Source: JALYXI01 sp963716685 (lineage in GTDB: Bacteria; Acidobacteriota; Terriglobia; Bryobacterales; Bryobacteraceae). Taken from it: a stretch of 64,000 nucleotides of DNA. This document shows, in pieces, positions 27,694 to 37,622 of the stretch. Below the pieces are notes generated by a model. That model was given only the letters and a program-made list of their open reading frames with translations, had not been told where the DNA came from and ran no database searches. The DNA is taken from NCBI GenBank assembly GCA_963716685.1, contig CAVQTR010000002.1, positions 310,001-374,000 on the forward strand, read 5' to 3'. The position numbers were made by a program, and so were the translations under genes. Numbering within the stretch: position 1 is the stretch's first letter; each line of letters opens with the position of its first letter.

Positions 27694-28659
27694 CTACCGG
27701 TTGGCGAACTTCCACGCCGTCGAGACAATCTGATTCAGTTCGGAGAATTCCGGCTTCCATCCCAGCGTGTGTTGCAGCTTCGTGGAATCGGCCACCAGTT
27801 CCGGCGGATCCCCTTCGCGCCGTGGCGAGACCTGGTACGGCACCTTCTTACCCGTCACGCTTTCCACCGATCGAATCACCTCCAGCACCGAATAGCCGTG
27901 CCCCGTGCCCACGTTGAAGCGGTTTGAAGGCGCGCCTTTCAGCAGCGCTTCCACAGCCAGAATGTGCGCCTGCGCCAGATCCGTCACATGGATGTAATCG
28001 CGCACGCACGTGCCGTCCGGCGTCGGATAATCCTCGCCGAAAATATTGACCGGCTGCCCCGTTTGAATCGCGCGGAACAGCAGAGGAATCAGGTGCGTTT
28101 CCGGATCGTGCCGCTCGCCCGCGCGTCCGTCAGGGTCCGCACCCGATGCATTGAAGTAGCGCAGGCACACGCTCCGCAGCTCGTGAATGCGGTCGAACCA
28201 CGCCAGAATTTTCTCCGTCATCACCTTCGATTCGCCATACGGATTGATCGCCGCATAAGGCAGGTCCTCCGTAATCGGAGAAACCGAAGGCATGCCATAC
28301 ACCGCCGCCGTGGAAGAAAACACCGCGTGCTTCACGCCCGTCTTCACCATCGCGGTGAACAGGGAAAGCGAACCCGCGACATTGTTCTCGAAGTAAATCT
28401 CCGGCAGCTTCATCGATTCGCCCACCGCAATGTACGCGGCAAAGTGAATCACCGCGTCGCAGGGCTTCTCTTCCAGCACATGCACCAGCCCCGCGGTGTC
28501 GTGAATATCCACAACCCGCAGCAGCTTTGGGTCCACCGCGTCCTTGTAGCCGCGCGAAAGATTATCTACAACCACTACGTCATAACCGCGATCGGTAAGC
28601 TGGAGAACGGTGTGGGAGCCGATGTATCCGGCGCCTCCGGTGACAAGTATCCTGGGCAC
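27694..28659 (-). CDS. galE: UDP-glucose 4-epimerase
   Basis: 321 residues from GTG 28659, where the family N-terminus (V/M)PRILVTGGAGYIGSHT begins. Short-chain dehydrogenase fold with the NAD site GGAGYIGS, catalytic Ser-Tyr-Lys (FSSTAAVYG, YGESK) and NRFNVGTGHGYSV. It interconverts UDP-glucose and UDP-galactose. The reading frame continues upstream without a stop into the glycosyltransferase gene, giving a false 711-residue fusion; that extension comes from a frameshift. The true stop of the upstream gene lies 11 bases before this start, so the two form an operon. Confidence 0.92.
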   Translation of the reverse strand: MPRILVTGGAGYIGSHTVLQLTDRGYDVVVVDNLSRGYKDAVDPKLLRVVDIHDTAGLVHVLEEKPCDAVIHFAAYIAVGESMKLPEIYFENNVAGSLSLFTAMVKTGVKHAVFSSTAAVYGMPSVSPITEDLPYAAINPYGESKVMTEKILAWFDRIHELRSVCLRYFNASGADPDGRAGERHDPETHLIPLLFRAIQTGQPVNIFGEDYPTPDGTCVRDYIHVTDLAQAHILAVEALLKGAPSNRFNVGTGHGYSVLEVIRSVESVTGKKVPYQVSPRREGDPPELVADSTKLQHTLGWKPEFSELNQIVSTAWKFANR

Positions 28660-28670
28660 ACCCGATTGTA

Positions 28671-30019
28671 CTAAGGCGCCCTGCGATAAATCGCCGTGAA
28701 CGACGTTCGCGCCACCAGCCGGTAGTGCGAAAACCACTCGCGCAACTCCGGATAAGCGCTCACAGAGAGCTTCGGATTGAAAGCGCTCAAGCCATCCAGT
28801 ACGAACGTCGGGCCGCGAGCGCGCCAACTCTGCCCGTGCGGCCCGCGGACCCTCCACCGTGACCGGTTCGGATTGCGTCAGGTGTCGGTCCGCCGGGACA
28901 CCGGTCAACGCCTGCGAATCCAGAAAGCGCGTGGCATCCGGCAGGCCCGTGTACACCCAAAGCTCGGGACGGTAGCCCCAGACGAACATCGTGTCGCCCG
29001 GACTGGTAACACGCCTGACCAGTTTCGCCGCCGCGCGGCTGTCGTTGTCCATCGCCACGTCGCTCCACGGCCGGTGAAGCGCGGTCTCCACATACCGCGG
29101 CCCAAACCGGATCAGCGGCACCAGCAGCAGCACCCCAACGAGCATCGCCATGCGGCGGCCTTTCGCCCGGCTCGCCAGGATCACCATCGGCGGCAGCAGC
29201 TGCAGGTAGTAGCGCGGAAAAAATCGCCAGCCCACCGCCACGGCAACGAACGAAATCCCCAGCCACGCCACGAATTTCCACGGCATCCGGCCCACCGCGC
29301 CAGCAACCAGCGCCGCATGAAACCCCAGCCAGTTCAGCGTCCGCACCACCCCGTTCCACAACGGATGCAAAAGGAACGTGCTGCCCGCATACAGCGAACT
29401 CCACACCCAGACCTGCGCCACGTAAGCATCCAGCGGAAGCAGCGCGGCGGCGACTGCGCACGGAATGGCGAATCCCGCTGCCAGCAGCGGCAAAGCAGGG
29501 AAGGCGAATACCGCGCACCCCGCCAGCACAAACAAACCCTTCACGTTACACAGGAACGCAACGCCCGCCGCCAGACCGCTCTCAAACGCGCGCCCCTTCC
29601 ACGCCAGCCACACCGCCGTCAGATGCGGCGCCAGCATCAGCAAGTCCGGTCCCAGCGGGATCACCGAAACCGGCAAATCGAACGTCAGGAAGAAGGCCGT
29701 TAGCCCGGCCGCCCACAGGCCCTCGCGGCGCGCTCCACAGCTCGCTCGCAAATAGAAACGATACCCAGCAGGCCCCGAGGCAATACACCGCGCCGGCCAA
29801 ACGCAGCAGCCATCCCCCGCGCGCGCCAATCACGAAGTAAAACAGCGGAGCCATCGGCGGCTTGTCGTACCAGATCTCGCGGTACAGGGCGTGGCCGAAA
29901 TGCATCTGGCTCGCCGCCGCCATCGGGAACGTCTCGGGTTCCCACAGAATCCCGCGGTGCGTGAGCCGGGTGCTGAGCAGACACGCAAACAGCACCCCGA
30001 AGAACACCCAGATTTTCAA
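28671..30019 (-). pseudogene. Membrane glycosyltransferase (GT39/PMT-like), split by two single-base insertions
   Basis: Three consecutive frames make one protein of about 448 residues: frame 1 from ATG 30019 (MKIWVFFGVLFACLLSTRLT, WEPETFPMAAA, EIWYDKPPMAPL), frame 2 with many membrane helices (WAAGLTAFFLTFDLPVSV, FFPRYYLQLLPP), frame 3 with the C-terminus (TFVLDGLSAFNPKL ... REWFSHYRLVARTSF) ending at 28671. The switches lie near 29727-29728 and 28810-28812, each explained by one extra C on the coding strand; the span minus two bases is an exact multiple of three. The Asp-rich N-terminal loop and WYDKPP are typical of lipid-linked-sugar glycosyltransferases (ArnT/PMT superfamily). Confidence 0.8.
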
Positions 30020-30060
30020 CCTTCGACTATAGCGTTACAATGGGCGAATACCAGGCGAAG

Positions 30061-31311
30061 ATGGATATCCAGGAACAGCTGACAGCGCTCCGCCAGCGCA
30101 TCGCCGCCATCGACGAGCGCTACACGGCCGCTGCTACCGCCGCCCCCAAACCGCAGAGTTTCGTGGAAGACATGCTCTCCGGCCAGGTGGTGGAAACGCA
30201 GTTCGGCTCGCATTTTGAAACCGAAACCCTGCATCCCAACCACAGCAGCCACGGCAGCTTCGGCATCTCCGATCTTTCCACCATGCCGCCGGATCTGCTG
30301 CATCAGCTTTCGGGCGGCGCCATCCCGGACAGCCATCCCGTGCGCTGGGCTTTTCTCGACACCGAAACCACCGGCCTCGCGGGCGGCTCCGGCACTTACG
30401 CCTTTCTGGTCGGTATCGGCAGCGTGGAGGAGACCGGCTTTCGTGTGCGCCAGTTCTTCATGCGCGATTACGGCGAAGAAGCTTCCCAGCTGCATGCCGT
30501 CGCCGAGCACCTCGCCCGCTTCGATGTGCTGGTCACCTATAACGGTCGCAGCTATGACCAGCCGCTGCTCGAAACGCGCTTCCGCATGTGCCGCGCCCGC
30601 CATCCCTTCGCGCGCATGGAACACCTGGACCTCCTGTTCGGGGCGCGCCGCCTCTGGAAGCAGCGCATGGAAAATTGCCGCCTTTCCCATCTGGAGCAGC
30701 AGGTGCTCGGCGTGGAACGCGACGGCGATGTGCCGGGTTCGCTGATCCCCTACATCTTCTTTGAATATGTGCGGACGCGCCGCGCCATGCGCCTGCTTCC
30801 CGTATTCCGGCACAACGTACTCGATATCGTGTCTCTCGCCTGCCTCACCGCCATCGTCCCGGAGGCCTACCGGAATCCGGAAACCCTGACTGTCCGCCAC
30901 GGTTCGGATCTGCTCGGCCTCGGCCGCTGGCTGCTGCAGGTGGGCCGTCCCGAACAGGCGTTGCGGCTGATGCGCCGCGCCGTCGACCAGGGTTTGCCCG
31001 ACAGCCTGCTCTTCCCCACCCTGCTCGAAATCGCCCTGCTGCTGAAAAAGCAGGGCGACGACACCGCCGCCGTGGCGTCCTTCACCGAGCTGGCCGGAAC
31101 CAGAAACCCCTGCCGCGTGCGCGCCTACGAAGAGCTCGCCAAATACTACGAGCATCGCGAACGGAACTATTCCATGGCGCTCGAGATGACCCGCAGTGCC
31201 CGCGAAGAATCTGACAGCCCCGAACTGCGCCATCGCGAGACCCGGTTGCGCTCCCGCACCTCCGCCAGGCAAATCCGCCTGCTCACGCCGCCTCGGCGCG
31301 CCAAAGCGTAA
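30061..31311 (+). CDS. RNase H-like exonuclease-domain protein (YprB family)
   Basis: About 416 residues. ATG 30061 (MDIQEQLTALRQR) is preferred over ATG 30040 because AGGCGAAG precedes it. The central domain has DEDD-type motifs: AFLDTETTGLAGG, TYNGRSYDQPLLETR and HNVLDIVSLACL, as in the predicted 3'-5' exonuclease YprB. The C-terminal 130 residues are TPR-like helices (PEQALRLMRRAVDQ, ALEMTRSAREE). Activity unproven in the family. Divergent from the glycosyltransferase gene. Confidence 0.82.
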   Translation: MDIQEQLTALRQRIAAIDERYTAAATAAPKPQSFVEDMLSGQVVETQFGSHFETETLHPNHSSHGSFGISDLSTMPPDLLHQLSGGAIPDSHPVRWAFLDTETTGLAGGSGTYAFLVGIGSVEETGFRVRQFFMRDYGEEASQLHAVAEHLARFDVLVTYNGRSYDQPLLETRFRMCRARHPFARMEHLDLLFGARRLWKQRMENCRLSHLEQQVLGVERDGDVPGSLIPYIFFEYVRTRRAMRLLPVFRHNVLDIVSLACLTAIVPEAYRNPETLTVRHGSDLLGLGRWLLQVGRPEQALRLMRRAVDQGLPDSLLFPTLLEIALLLKKQGDDTAAVASFTELAGTRNPCRVRAYEELAKYYEHRERNYSMALEMTRSAREESDSPELRHRETRLRSRTSARQIRLLTPPRRAKA

Positions 31312-31423
31312 CCGGCGGCAACGGCTGTCACAACTCGAAACAGCCAGATTTCTGTTTGCCTGCAACAAACTCCGTCCTCAGCCCAGACTCCGCCTGCTAA
31401 CGTGAGGCCGAAAGGGTACCACC

Positions 31424-31999
31424 GTGTCATCCGCTGCTCAGATCAACGCAAACCGCACCAATTCCGAGTCCTCCACCGGACCCAAAACCGAAGCCGGCAA
31501 AGCCAAATCCAGCCTGAACGCCTTCAAACACGGCCTCGCCTCGGGCAAGCTCATCATCGAAGGCGAAAGCCGCGAAGACTTCAACGCCATGAAGAACGAC
31601 CTCCGCTTCGAGTACCACCCCAACACCACCACCGAAGAGTTCCTCATCGAGAAAATGGCAATGTCGCTCTGGTTCGCGCGCCGCGCCATGGTCGCGCAAT
31701 CCGTCACCCTGAACAACGCGCCCGACGACGATTTCTTCCCCGAGAAAAAGCTCGCGCTCATGATCCGCTATCAGGCCGTGCACGACCGCGCCTTCTATAA
31801 AGCGCTCGAAACATTGCGCAAACTCCAAAAAGAGCGCAGCCAGACTAAGCTGGTGCAGAACATTGGCTTCGTTCAGAAAGCATCCGCCGAAGAGCTCTGG
31901 GACTTCGCCGTCGAGCAACACAAAAAGCAGTATCCCGGCGAACCCTTCCCCGAATTCAGCCCCGAAGAGAAGGCCAAACTGATCGAATCGCTCCGCTAA
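31424..31999 (+). CDS. Protein of the ANRxNxxxSTGPxTxxGK family, unknown function
   Basis: 191 residues from a GTG start. The N-terminus INANRTNSESSTGPKTEAGK followed by SSLNAFKHGL is a widespread module of Acidobacteria and Planctomycetes, usually present in many copies per genome; function unknown. The rest is helical and charged, ending EEKAKLIESLR. No partner gene; it stands between the YprB-like gene and the giant secreted protein. Confidence 0.75.
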   Translation: MSSAAQINANRTNSESSTGPKTEAGKAKSSLNAFKHGLASGKLIIEGESREDFNAMKNDLRFEYHPNTTTEEFLIEKMAMSLWFARRAMVAQSVTLNNAPDDDFFPEKKLALMIRYQAVHDRAFYKALETLRKLQKERSQTKLVQNIGFVQKASAEELWDFAVEQHKKQYPGEPFPEFSPEEKAKLIESLR

Positions 32000-32204
32000 T
32001 TTGCAAAACTCCCCTCCAAAGCTAACGGCTTCCCTAACCCGCAAGCCCCAGCTTCGCTCGCACCCTCCCCGTAACTAAATCATCGCGGGCCGAAGTGCGC
32101 TCCCACGTCAGTAACATCCAATGTTCCTCGTATTTACAGTAACTTAGGAGCTGGGTAAGTAAATCGCCATGCTAGGTTGAGGCGTGTGGAAGATAAACCT
32201 GCCT

Positions 32205-35200
32205 ATGACTAGTAAAATCAGTGTTTTTCTGTTACTTTTCTGTTCGCCTTGCTTACGTGCCGCGGTAGTTGTCTCTAACATCAGTGTCACCGCGACACAG
32301 GCGGTGTTGCCATTCACCGCTCCTGACTTCTCCCCCTGTCAGGTAGAAGTCAGCGAATCCCCCGGCTACGTGCCTCTCGTTCACGATGTCGACCCATCTC
32401 TGTTTACCGGTTCCAATCTCGATTCCCGCGCCGGCGGCCTCAGCCGCGGTACAGATCGCATCTTCGTCATCGGCAAGCGTGCCGCCGAGATCGGTCTCGA
32501 TACCATCCGTTACTCGCGCGCGCTGCAGACCGCTACCCAGCATTACTACCGCATCACCTGCGGCGGACAGGTAGCCACCGGTTCGTTTTCCACCACTACC
32601 ATTCCCTTCGGCAATGGTTATGCCGAGCCCGAAGCTTCCGATCCGAAGCTGCCCGGCGCTTACGCGTATCCCACGCTTAGCATGGTGGATCGCAACCAGA
32701 CTGTCATCGACCCGCAGACAGGCGTCCAGATCAAGCGGCTCACCATGCCCACCGATGTGGCGCTTTACGGCGCCAGCCCCACCGCCTTCTCCATCGGCCG
32801 CGGCGCCGCGTGGGCCAACACGGCGAAGCTGGTGGCCGGCTCCGGAGCAGCCTCTGTCTCCGGCAGCACCGGTAAGCTGTTCCTCGGTCTCGATATGACG
32901 CAGGGCCTGCTTGGCACCATTCATGCCAACGCGCAAGCCTACGGTCCCGTGCCCTCCGCCCTCGCTTACTATCAGGTACATCTCTCGGCTGCGGTCAATC
33001 CCTCCGGTAACCTGCCCGCCAACCCCGCCGACAGTCAGTACTCCGTCTGCCTTTCGCTCGATGCGTTCACTTGTTACGCCGGTTCCAGCATCTTCACCGC
33101 CACAGCTTCCACGGTGTACACGCAGTCCACCTTCGGCACCCAGAACACCATCGATCTCTGGCAGTCCACCCCAGGCACCAAGGTCCCCGATTACCGCGAT
33201 CAGGGTCCGCGGCTCGGCACCACATCCTGTGACGGAAGCAGCACCGCCACCCTGACTGGCGGAGAGCCGTTCAATACCAGCTGGGGTCCTGGCAGCACCC
33301 TCACCATCGGCGGCATCGATTACACCATAGCCAAAGTGGTTCATACCGCCCTCATCACGCTCACCGGCAATTGTTCACCGGTCACCAACGCCGCGAGCTT
33401 TGGTAACAACTTCGGTGTCCTCATCTGGAAGACCACCGCCAGTGCGGATACTCTTTCCATCAACTCGGCTTATGTCGTCGAGGCCCTCAACTCTTATTAC
33501 GGAACCGGCGTCGGCGGCGGCATCGAATACGCGAGTGCCAAAACCGTCGTGGGTCCGAACGGCAACCCCGGTTACAATTACCGCTCCGGTGATAACAACA
33601 GCGGTCTGAATTACTGGGTGGACGATGTCACCGGGCAGGGTCATCTGCGCGGCACCGTTGCCAATCCCACTGCCGGCTGCAACATCTTTACCGGACAGTT
33701 CTACGTGTCAGACCCGGACGTGCGGCTCTGCGGCGGCGGCGCAGGCTTGTATCTCATCCACTTCTACTTCCCTTTTGACCCGCCTGCCGGAATCCAGCTC
33801 TTTGGCTCCACCGCTCCCTGCAATACGTCCCCGCCCAACGCTCCGCCCTACACCAGTCAGCAACCCTGTGAGGTCGCGCAGACACTCACGCCGGGCACTA
33901 CGCTGAACGCGCTCGTGCAGGCCTTCACCAGCAATCCCCTCTATGCTCCCCAATTCGATCCCGCGCGCTACACCAATTACTCCATGACCGGCTCGGATAG
34001 CCTCGGCAACGTTCTCTTGCAGGCTCAAAGCGGAGGCTACGAAAGCCTGGGCTGGTCTATCGTCTTCAATCCGGCCGCTGTGTCCAATGCCGAAGGCGGC
34101 TCCTCCCAGGGCGCTTCCGGCAATCACGGCTGCGTAGGCGGCGGCCAGCCCGGCTGCGTCGTGGCCGCCATGCCCGTGTGGACGCGCCATGGCTGCCGGT
34201 GGTGCAACATCAAAGGCCTCGCAGTTCCCTACGATGGCTGGGTGCTGGGCTTCGTCGGACCGTGGACCAACAGCGGTCCCGGCACCGGCCCTTACACCGT
34301 TCCCGTAGTCGACGGAACCGCAAACGGCACCGGCAACCTGTTTGATGCGTCGGCCTCTTTGCACGCCTGTCCGGCAAGTCCGCTGGTTACCCCGGGCGGC
34401 CTCTGCACCAGCGTCACCGTTGGTTCGGAGCCGGTCAGCCCCAGTCACGGCGGCGTGGAAACCGGACTCCCCGGTGAAATCGGCGGCGTGCTGCCCGGCG
34501 ACTACATGACCTTCGACTACAACGAGATCATGATGCTGATCACCAAAACCCCCGGCGCCATTGCCGGTACCTGGGTGGAAACGTTTCAGCGCAACATCAA
34601 TCAGGCCCAGCTCGGCTCCACCTTGGCCAACCCCACTCTGGTCACCTACTGCAGCGCGAATCAAACCCCCTCGGTCGCGCGCACAGGCGCCTCCTGGTAT
34701 TGGAACGCGCTCGCGGACCCGCACGGCATGAACGCCGATGGCACCACCATTCCGCCCAACGGAGCATCTCAAACCGATCACGAGTTCTGGTCGAACGGCA
34801 ACGAGGGCACCACTTCGCAGAACGTTCTCGAAGGCCGCTGCGCCGGAGGCATCTTCGCCTGCTACACCACGCGCGTGCGCAGCGGTTTCTCCAGCTTCGC
34901 GCAGGAAGTCGCTTCCGGTCCCACGGCTGTCCAAACACGGGATTCCTCTTTTTCGGTTGGCTCGGTGGATGTAGGCTTCATGCAGAGTCATCCCACCGGC
35001 GGCGGCATCACGCCTGTTTCCGGCCGCGCCAATTTCATGTTCGACGGCCGCCCATATTACGGCGGCTACGCCTCGGGATCGGTCAGAAACTTCGGTGACG
35101 CACCGGCCATTCCCGTGTCGGGTCAGCTCTATAAGCTCACCGCCGCGCAGATGCCGAACCTCGACCTGCCGTTCCGCAAGTGGACCCCAACCGGTGCCTT

Positions 35201-36014
35201 CACCGGCAATCTTCCCCTGGTGGACGTCAGCAGCCCGGCTACCGGCAATGTCATTCCGACTGACTCCAGCGGCGCTTACACTTACTGCGTCGCCGCCGCC
35301 GTCAATGAGTGCCGAACAGGCTCGGCCATCGGCGATGTGTACGTCAACGCGCCTTACATCCGGTACCCGTTCTGCTATATCGCGGCCCAGAATGGCAATC
35401 TGTCGGATGAGTACGACATCTGCATCTCCGGCAGTTCCGCCGCGCGTGATGCCGTCAAACAAATCAGCATGACCGAGGTGGATAATCTCGGCACTTACCA
35501 GCGTGTTCTCACCAAATTCCTGCGGCCCCGGGTGTTGTCGGTGTTCTTCACCCCCTATGTATTCCCGGACGGCAAGTGGCTCACCTATGAAGCCAATCTG
35601 GTTGGTGATGCCAGCGTGAACAAGCCGGAACTGATCGTCAAAATACCGCCGCCCGCAACCGATTCCATCAATCGGACCGGCTTCGAATCCATTGACGTAA
35701 CGGTGCCAGGCAGCCCTGGCGTCAGCGGCGCTTACATTCAGTTCGGCTATGCCGAGAACGGGCCGTCGGACAGCTTCTTCTGCACCACAAGAGCAGAGAC
35801 CTGTATCGCCACCGGCACTCCCCTGAATTCGCTCATCCCGTTTCACTTCCAGCAAACCGAAGCGGCTTCCTGGTCACCGGTACCCTGCGCCTCGGGATGC
35901 GTCATCAGCATTCCGGCCATCCCGCAGAGGACCCTTTACTACCAATACGTCTACACCGGCGTAAACGGGCAGCGCCTGTACGCTGCCCCGGCCAGCATCG
36001 TCTCGATCCCTTAG
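32205..36014 (+). CDS. Very large secreted protein of unknown function
   Basis: 1269 residues. ATG 32205 begins a Sec signal (MTSKISVFLLLFCSPCLRAA); GTG 32184 is in frame and possible. The mature protein is rich in Gly, Thr, Ser and Pro with regularly spaced Cys, has beta-rich character, and starts with a domain (VVVSNISVTATQAVLPFTAP) resembling a fibronectin-III-like strand pattern. The C-terminus again looks like a beta-sandwich (GVSGAYIQFGYAENGPSDSF). It is probably a surface or extracellular structural or binding protein; no catalytic motif was found. Its stop overlaps that of the convergent amidohydrolase by four bases. Confidence 0.78.
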   Translation: MTSKISVFLLLFCSPCLRAAVVVSNISVTATQAVLPFTAPDFSPCQVEVSESPGYVPLVHDVDPSLFTGSNLDSRAGGLSRGTDRIFVIGKRAAEIGLDTIRYSRALQTATQHYYRITCGGQVATGSFSTTTIPFGNGYAEPEASDPKLPGAYAYPTLSMVDRNQTVIDPQTGVQIKRLTMPTDVALYGASPTAFSIGRGAAWANTAKLVAGSGAASVSGSTGKLFLGLDMTQGLLGTIHANAQAYGPVPSALAYYQVHLSAAVNPSGNLPANPADSQYSVCLSLDAFTCYAGSSIFTATASTVYTQSTFGTQNTIDLWQSTPGTKVPDYRDQGPRLGTTSCDGSSTATLTGGEPFNTSWGPGSTLTIGGIDYTIAKVVHTALITLTGNCSPVTNAASFGNNFGVLIWKTTASADTLSINSAYVVEALNSYYGTGVGGGIEYASAKTVVGPNGNPGYNYRSGDNNSGLNYWVDDVTGQGHLRGTVANPTAGCNIFTGQFYVSDPDVRLCGGGAGLYLIHFYFPFDPPAGIQLFGSTAPCNTSPPNAPPYTSQQPCEVAQTLTPGTTLNALVQAFTSNPLYAPQFDPARYTNYSMTGSDSLGNVLLQAQSGGYESLGWSIVFNPAAVSNAEGGSSQGASGNHGCVGGGQPGCVVAAMPVWTRHGCRWCNIKGLAVPYDGWVLGFVGPWTNSGPGTGPYTVPVVDGTANGTGNLFDASASLHACPASPLVTPGGLCTSVTVGSEPVSPSHGGVETGLPGEIGGVLPGDYMTFDYNEIMMLITKTPGAIAGTWVETFQRNINQAQLGSTLANPTLVTYCSANQTPSVARTGASWYWNALADPHGMNADGTTIPPNGASQTDHEFWSNGNEGTTSQNVLEGRCAGGIFACYTTRVRSGFSSFAQEVASGPTAVQTRDSSFSVGSVDVGFMQSHPTGGGITPVSGRANFMFDGRPYYGGYASGSVRNFGDAPAIPVSGQLYKLTAAQMPNLDLPFRKWTPTGAFTGNLPLVDVSSPATGNVIPTDSSGAYTYCVAAAVNECRTGSAIGDVYVNAPYIRYPFCYIAAQNGNLSDEYDICISGSSAARDAVKQISMTEVDNLGTYQRVLTKFLRPRVLSVFFTPYVFPDGKWLTYEANLVGDASVNKPELIVKIPPPATDSINRTGFESIDVTVPGSPGVSGAYIQFGYAENGPSDSFFCTTRAETCIATGTPLNSLIPFHFQQTEAASWSPVPCASGCVISIPAIPQRTLYYQYVYTGVNGQRLYAAPASIVSIP

Positions 36015-37609
36015 CGCACAGTCGGGTACTGAATTCCCAGCTGTTCCAGATACGTCTTGTATTTGGTCGGATCGTAGTAATACTGCTTCATCTTCGGACG
36101 GTATTCCGCCATGATCTTCTCGTTCAGCCAGATCGCCGGTTTATCGTCCGGACGAAGCAGCGTTTTGTACTGCATATTCTTCGTCTGCACGTTCTTGAAG
36201 TAATCCCACGCCGATTGCACCAGTTCCGGTTTCGTCAGAATGTCCAGAATGGTCATCGCTTCCACCTTGGCTCCCGCCGTTGCGCCCTTATGCGCAATCG
36301 GTGTAGCCATGGAAATGGCGTTGGCCCAGTTATGGCCCGGCAGGCCAGGAATATTCGACGGGTAGTTCAAAACAATCGTCGGAACGTTCCAGGAGATGTC
36401 TCCGATGTCGTCGGAACCGCCGCCCAGCGGCATGGGCTCGCGTTCTCCATCGCCCGCATCGGGTGCGGGCTCCCGGTTCCGCGGCTCCCGGATCTTGGTC
36501 GCGAGGCCGGTTTCACGCGTCTTGATTTCGTGCTGAAGCGCCTTCGCCAGCTTCTGATCGTCATCCGACCACGTGGGCAGGCCCACCGCCTTGATGTTTG
36601 CCCAGGTCGCATCCGCAATCGGCTTGCTGAAGTAGCCCGGCCAGGCTTCGCCCAGCACGCGCGACGTCACCGTCGTGTTGGTCATCAGAGTGGCGCCTTC
36701 CGCCATCTTGTCTCCGATTTCCCAAAGCTCCTTGATGTGATCGTAGTCGGCTTCGCGGAAGTAATACCAGACCGATGCGTTCGGCGGCACCACGTTCGGC
36801 TGGTCGCCGCCGTTGGTGATCACGTAGTGGGAACGCTGCGTCAGCCGCAGGTGCTCGCGCCGGAAATTCCAGCCCACATCCATCAGCTCCACCGCATCCA
36901 GTGCGCTCCGTCCCCGCCAGGGAGCCCCGGCCGCATGCGCGCTCTCGCCTTTGAACATGTACTCCACGGAGATCAGCCCGTTGCCCGCGCCCGGCCCGGA
37001 AGACACCGCCAAGTTTGCGCCCACATGCGTGAAGATGCAGATGTCCACATCCTTCAGCATGCCCGCGCGCACGAAGTAAGCCTTGGTCCCTACATCTTCT
37101 TCGGCCACGCCCGCCCACAGCTGCAGCGTGCCCTTCATGTGGTTCCGCTCCATCAGTTCCTTCACCGCCAGCACCGCCGTGATATTCACCGGCTGTCCGG
37201 AGTTGTGGCCCTCACCGTGACCCGGTGCGCCCGGCACAATGGGATCGTGATAGCCGACACCCGGCTTCTGTGACGCCTGCGGGATGCAGTCGATATCGGA
37301 GCCGATCGAGATTACCGGCTTCCCGGAGCCCCACGTCGCCACCCACGCGGTAGGGATACCCGCGTAGTCTCTCTGAATCTTGAATCCTTCCTTCGCCAGA
37401 ATCCCGGTCAGGTACTTCGATGTTTCGAATTCCTGAAATCCCAGTTCTCCGAAGCTGAAGACCGTATCCACCATGATCTGGGTCTGGGTCTTCATAGATT
37501 CGACTTTACCCATCAGGTCGGCTTTCATCCCGGCCACTTTGGGGTCGTCGGCTGCCATCAGCGGCACGCTCATCAGCAGTGCCGGCAAATATCTACGGAA
37601 TAAGTTCAT
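36011..37609 (-). CDS. Secreted M20D-type amidohydrolase (AbgB-like)
   Basis: 532 residues from ATG 37609, which gives a Sec signal (MNLFRRYLPALLMSVPLMAA); the frame runs 12 codons further upstream. M20D amidohydrolase fold: FSFGELGFQEFET, GSDIDCIPQ, HGEGHNSGQPV (metal ligands), VAEEDVGTKAYF (catalytic Glu), and ESAHAAGAPWRGRSALDAV in the lid. Closest in layout to the p-aminobenzoyl-glutamate hydrolase subunit AbgB and aminoacylases. It lies 13 bases behind an Oar-like receptor on the same strand, so the receptor may import its substrate or product. Confidence 0.88.
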   Translation of the reverse strand: MNLFRRYLPALLMSVPLMAADDPKVAGMKADLMGKVESMKTQTQIMVDTVFSFGELGFQEFETSKYLTGILAKEGFKIQRDYAGIPTAWVATWGSGKPVISIGSDIDCIPQASQKPGVGYHDPIVPGAPGHGEGHNSGQPVNITAVLAVKELMERNHMKGTLQLWAGVAEEDVGTKAYFVRAGMLKDVDICIFTHVGANLAVSSGPGAGNGLISVEYMFKGESAHAAGAPWRGRSALDAVELMDVGWNFRREHLRLTQRSHYVITNGGDQPNVVPPNASVWYYFREADYDHIKELWEIGDKMAEGATLMTNTTVTSRVLGEAWPGYFSKPIADATWANIKAVGLPTWSDDDQKLAKALQHEIKTRETGLATKIREPRNREPAPDAGDGEREPMPLGGGSDDIGDISWNVPTIVLNYPSNIPGLPGHNWANAISMATPIAHKGATAGAKVEAMTILDILTKPELVQSAWDYFKNVQTKNMQYKTLLRPDDKPAIWLNEKIMAEYRPKMKQYYYDPTKYKTYLEQLGIQYPTVR

Positions 37610-37622
37610 AGGTCGTACGTTC

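Noticed and set aside
27694..29829. 711-residue glycosyltransferase-GalE fusion protein
   Set aside because: The glycosyltransferase C-terminus continues in another frame to a stop at 28671 and GalE has its own start at 28659; the fusion results from an extra base.
32000..32204. Riboswitch (cyclic-di-GMP type) before the large secreted protein
   Set aside because: The conserved core sequences of known classes were not found; the gap shows only repeated GTAAC-like words without clear meaning.
33708..35855. Minus-strand open frame of 715 residues
   Set aside because: Antisense to the large secreted protein; composition is that of a shadow frame and it has no ribosome-binding site.
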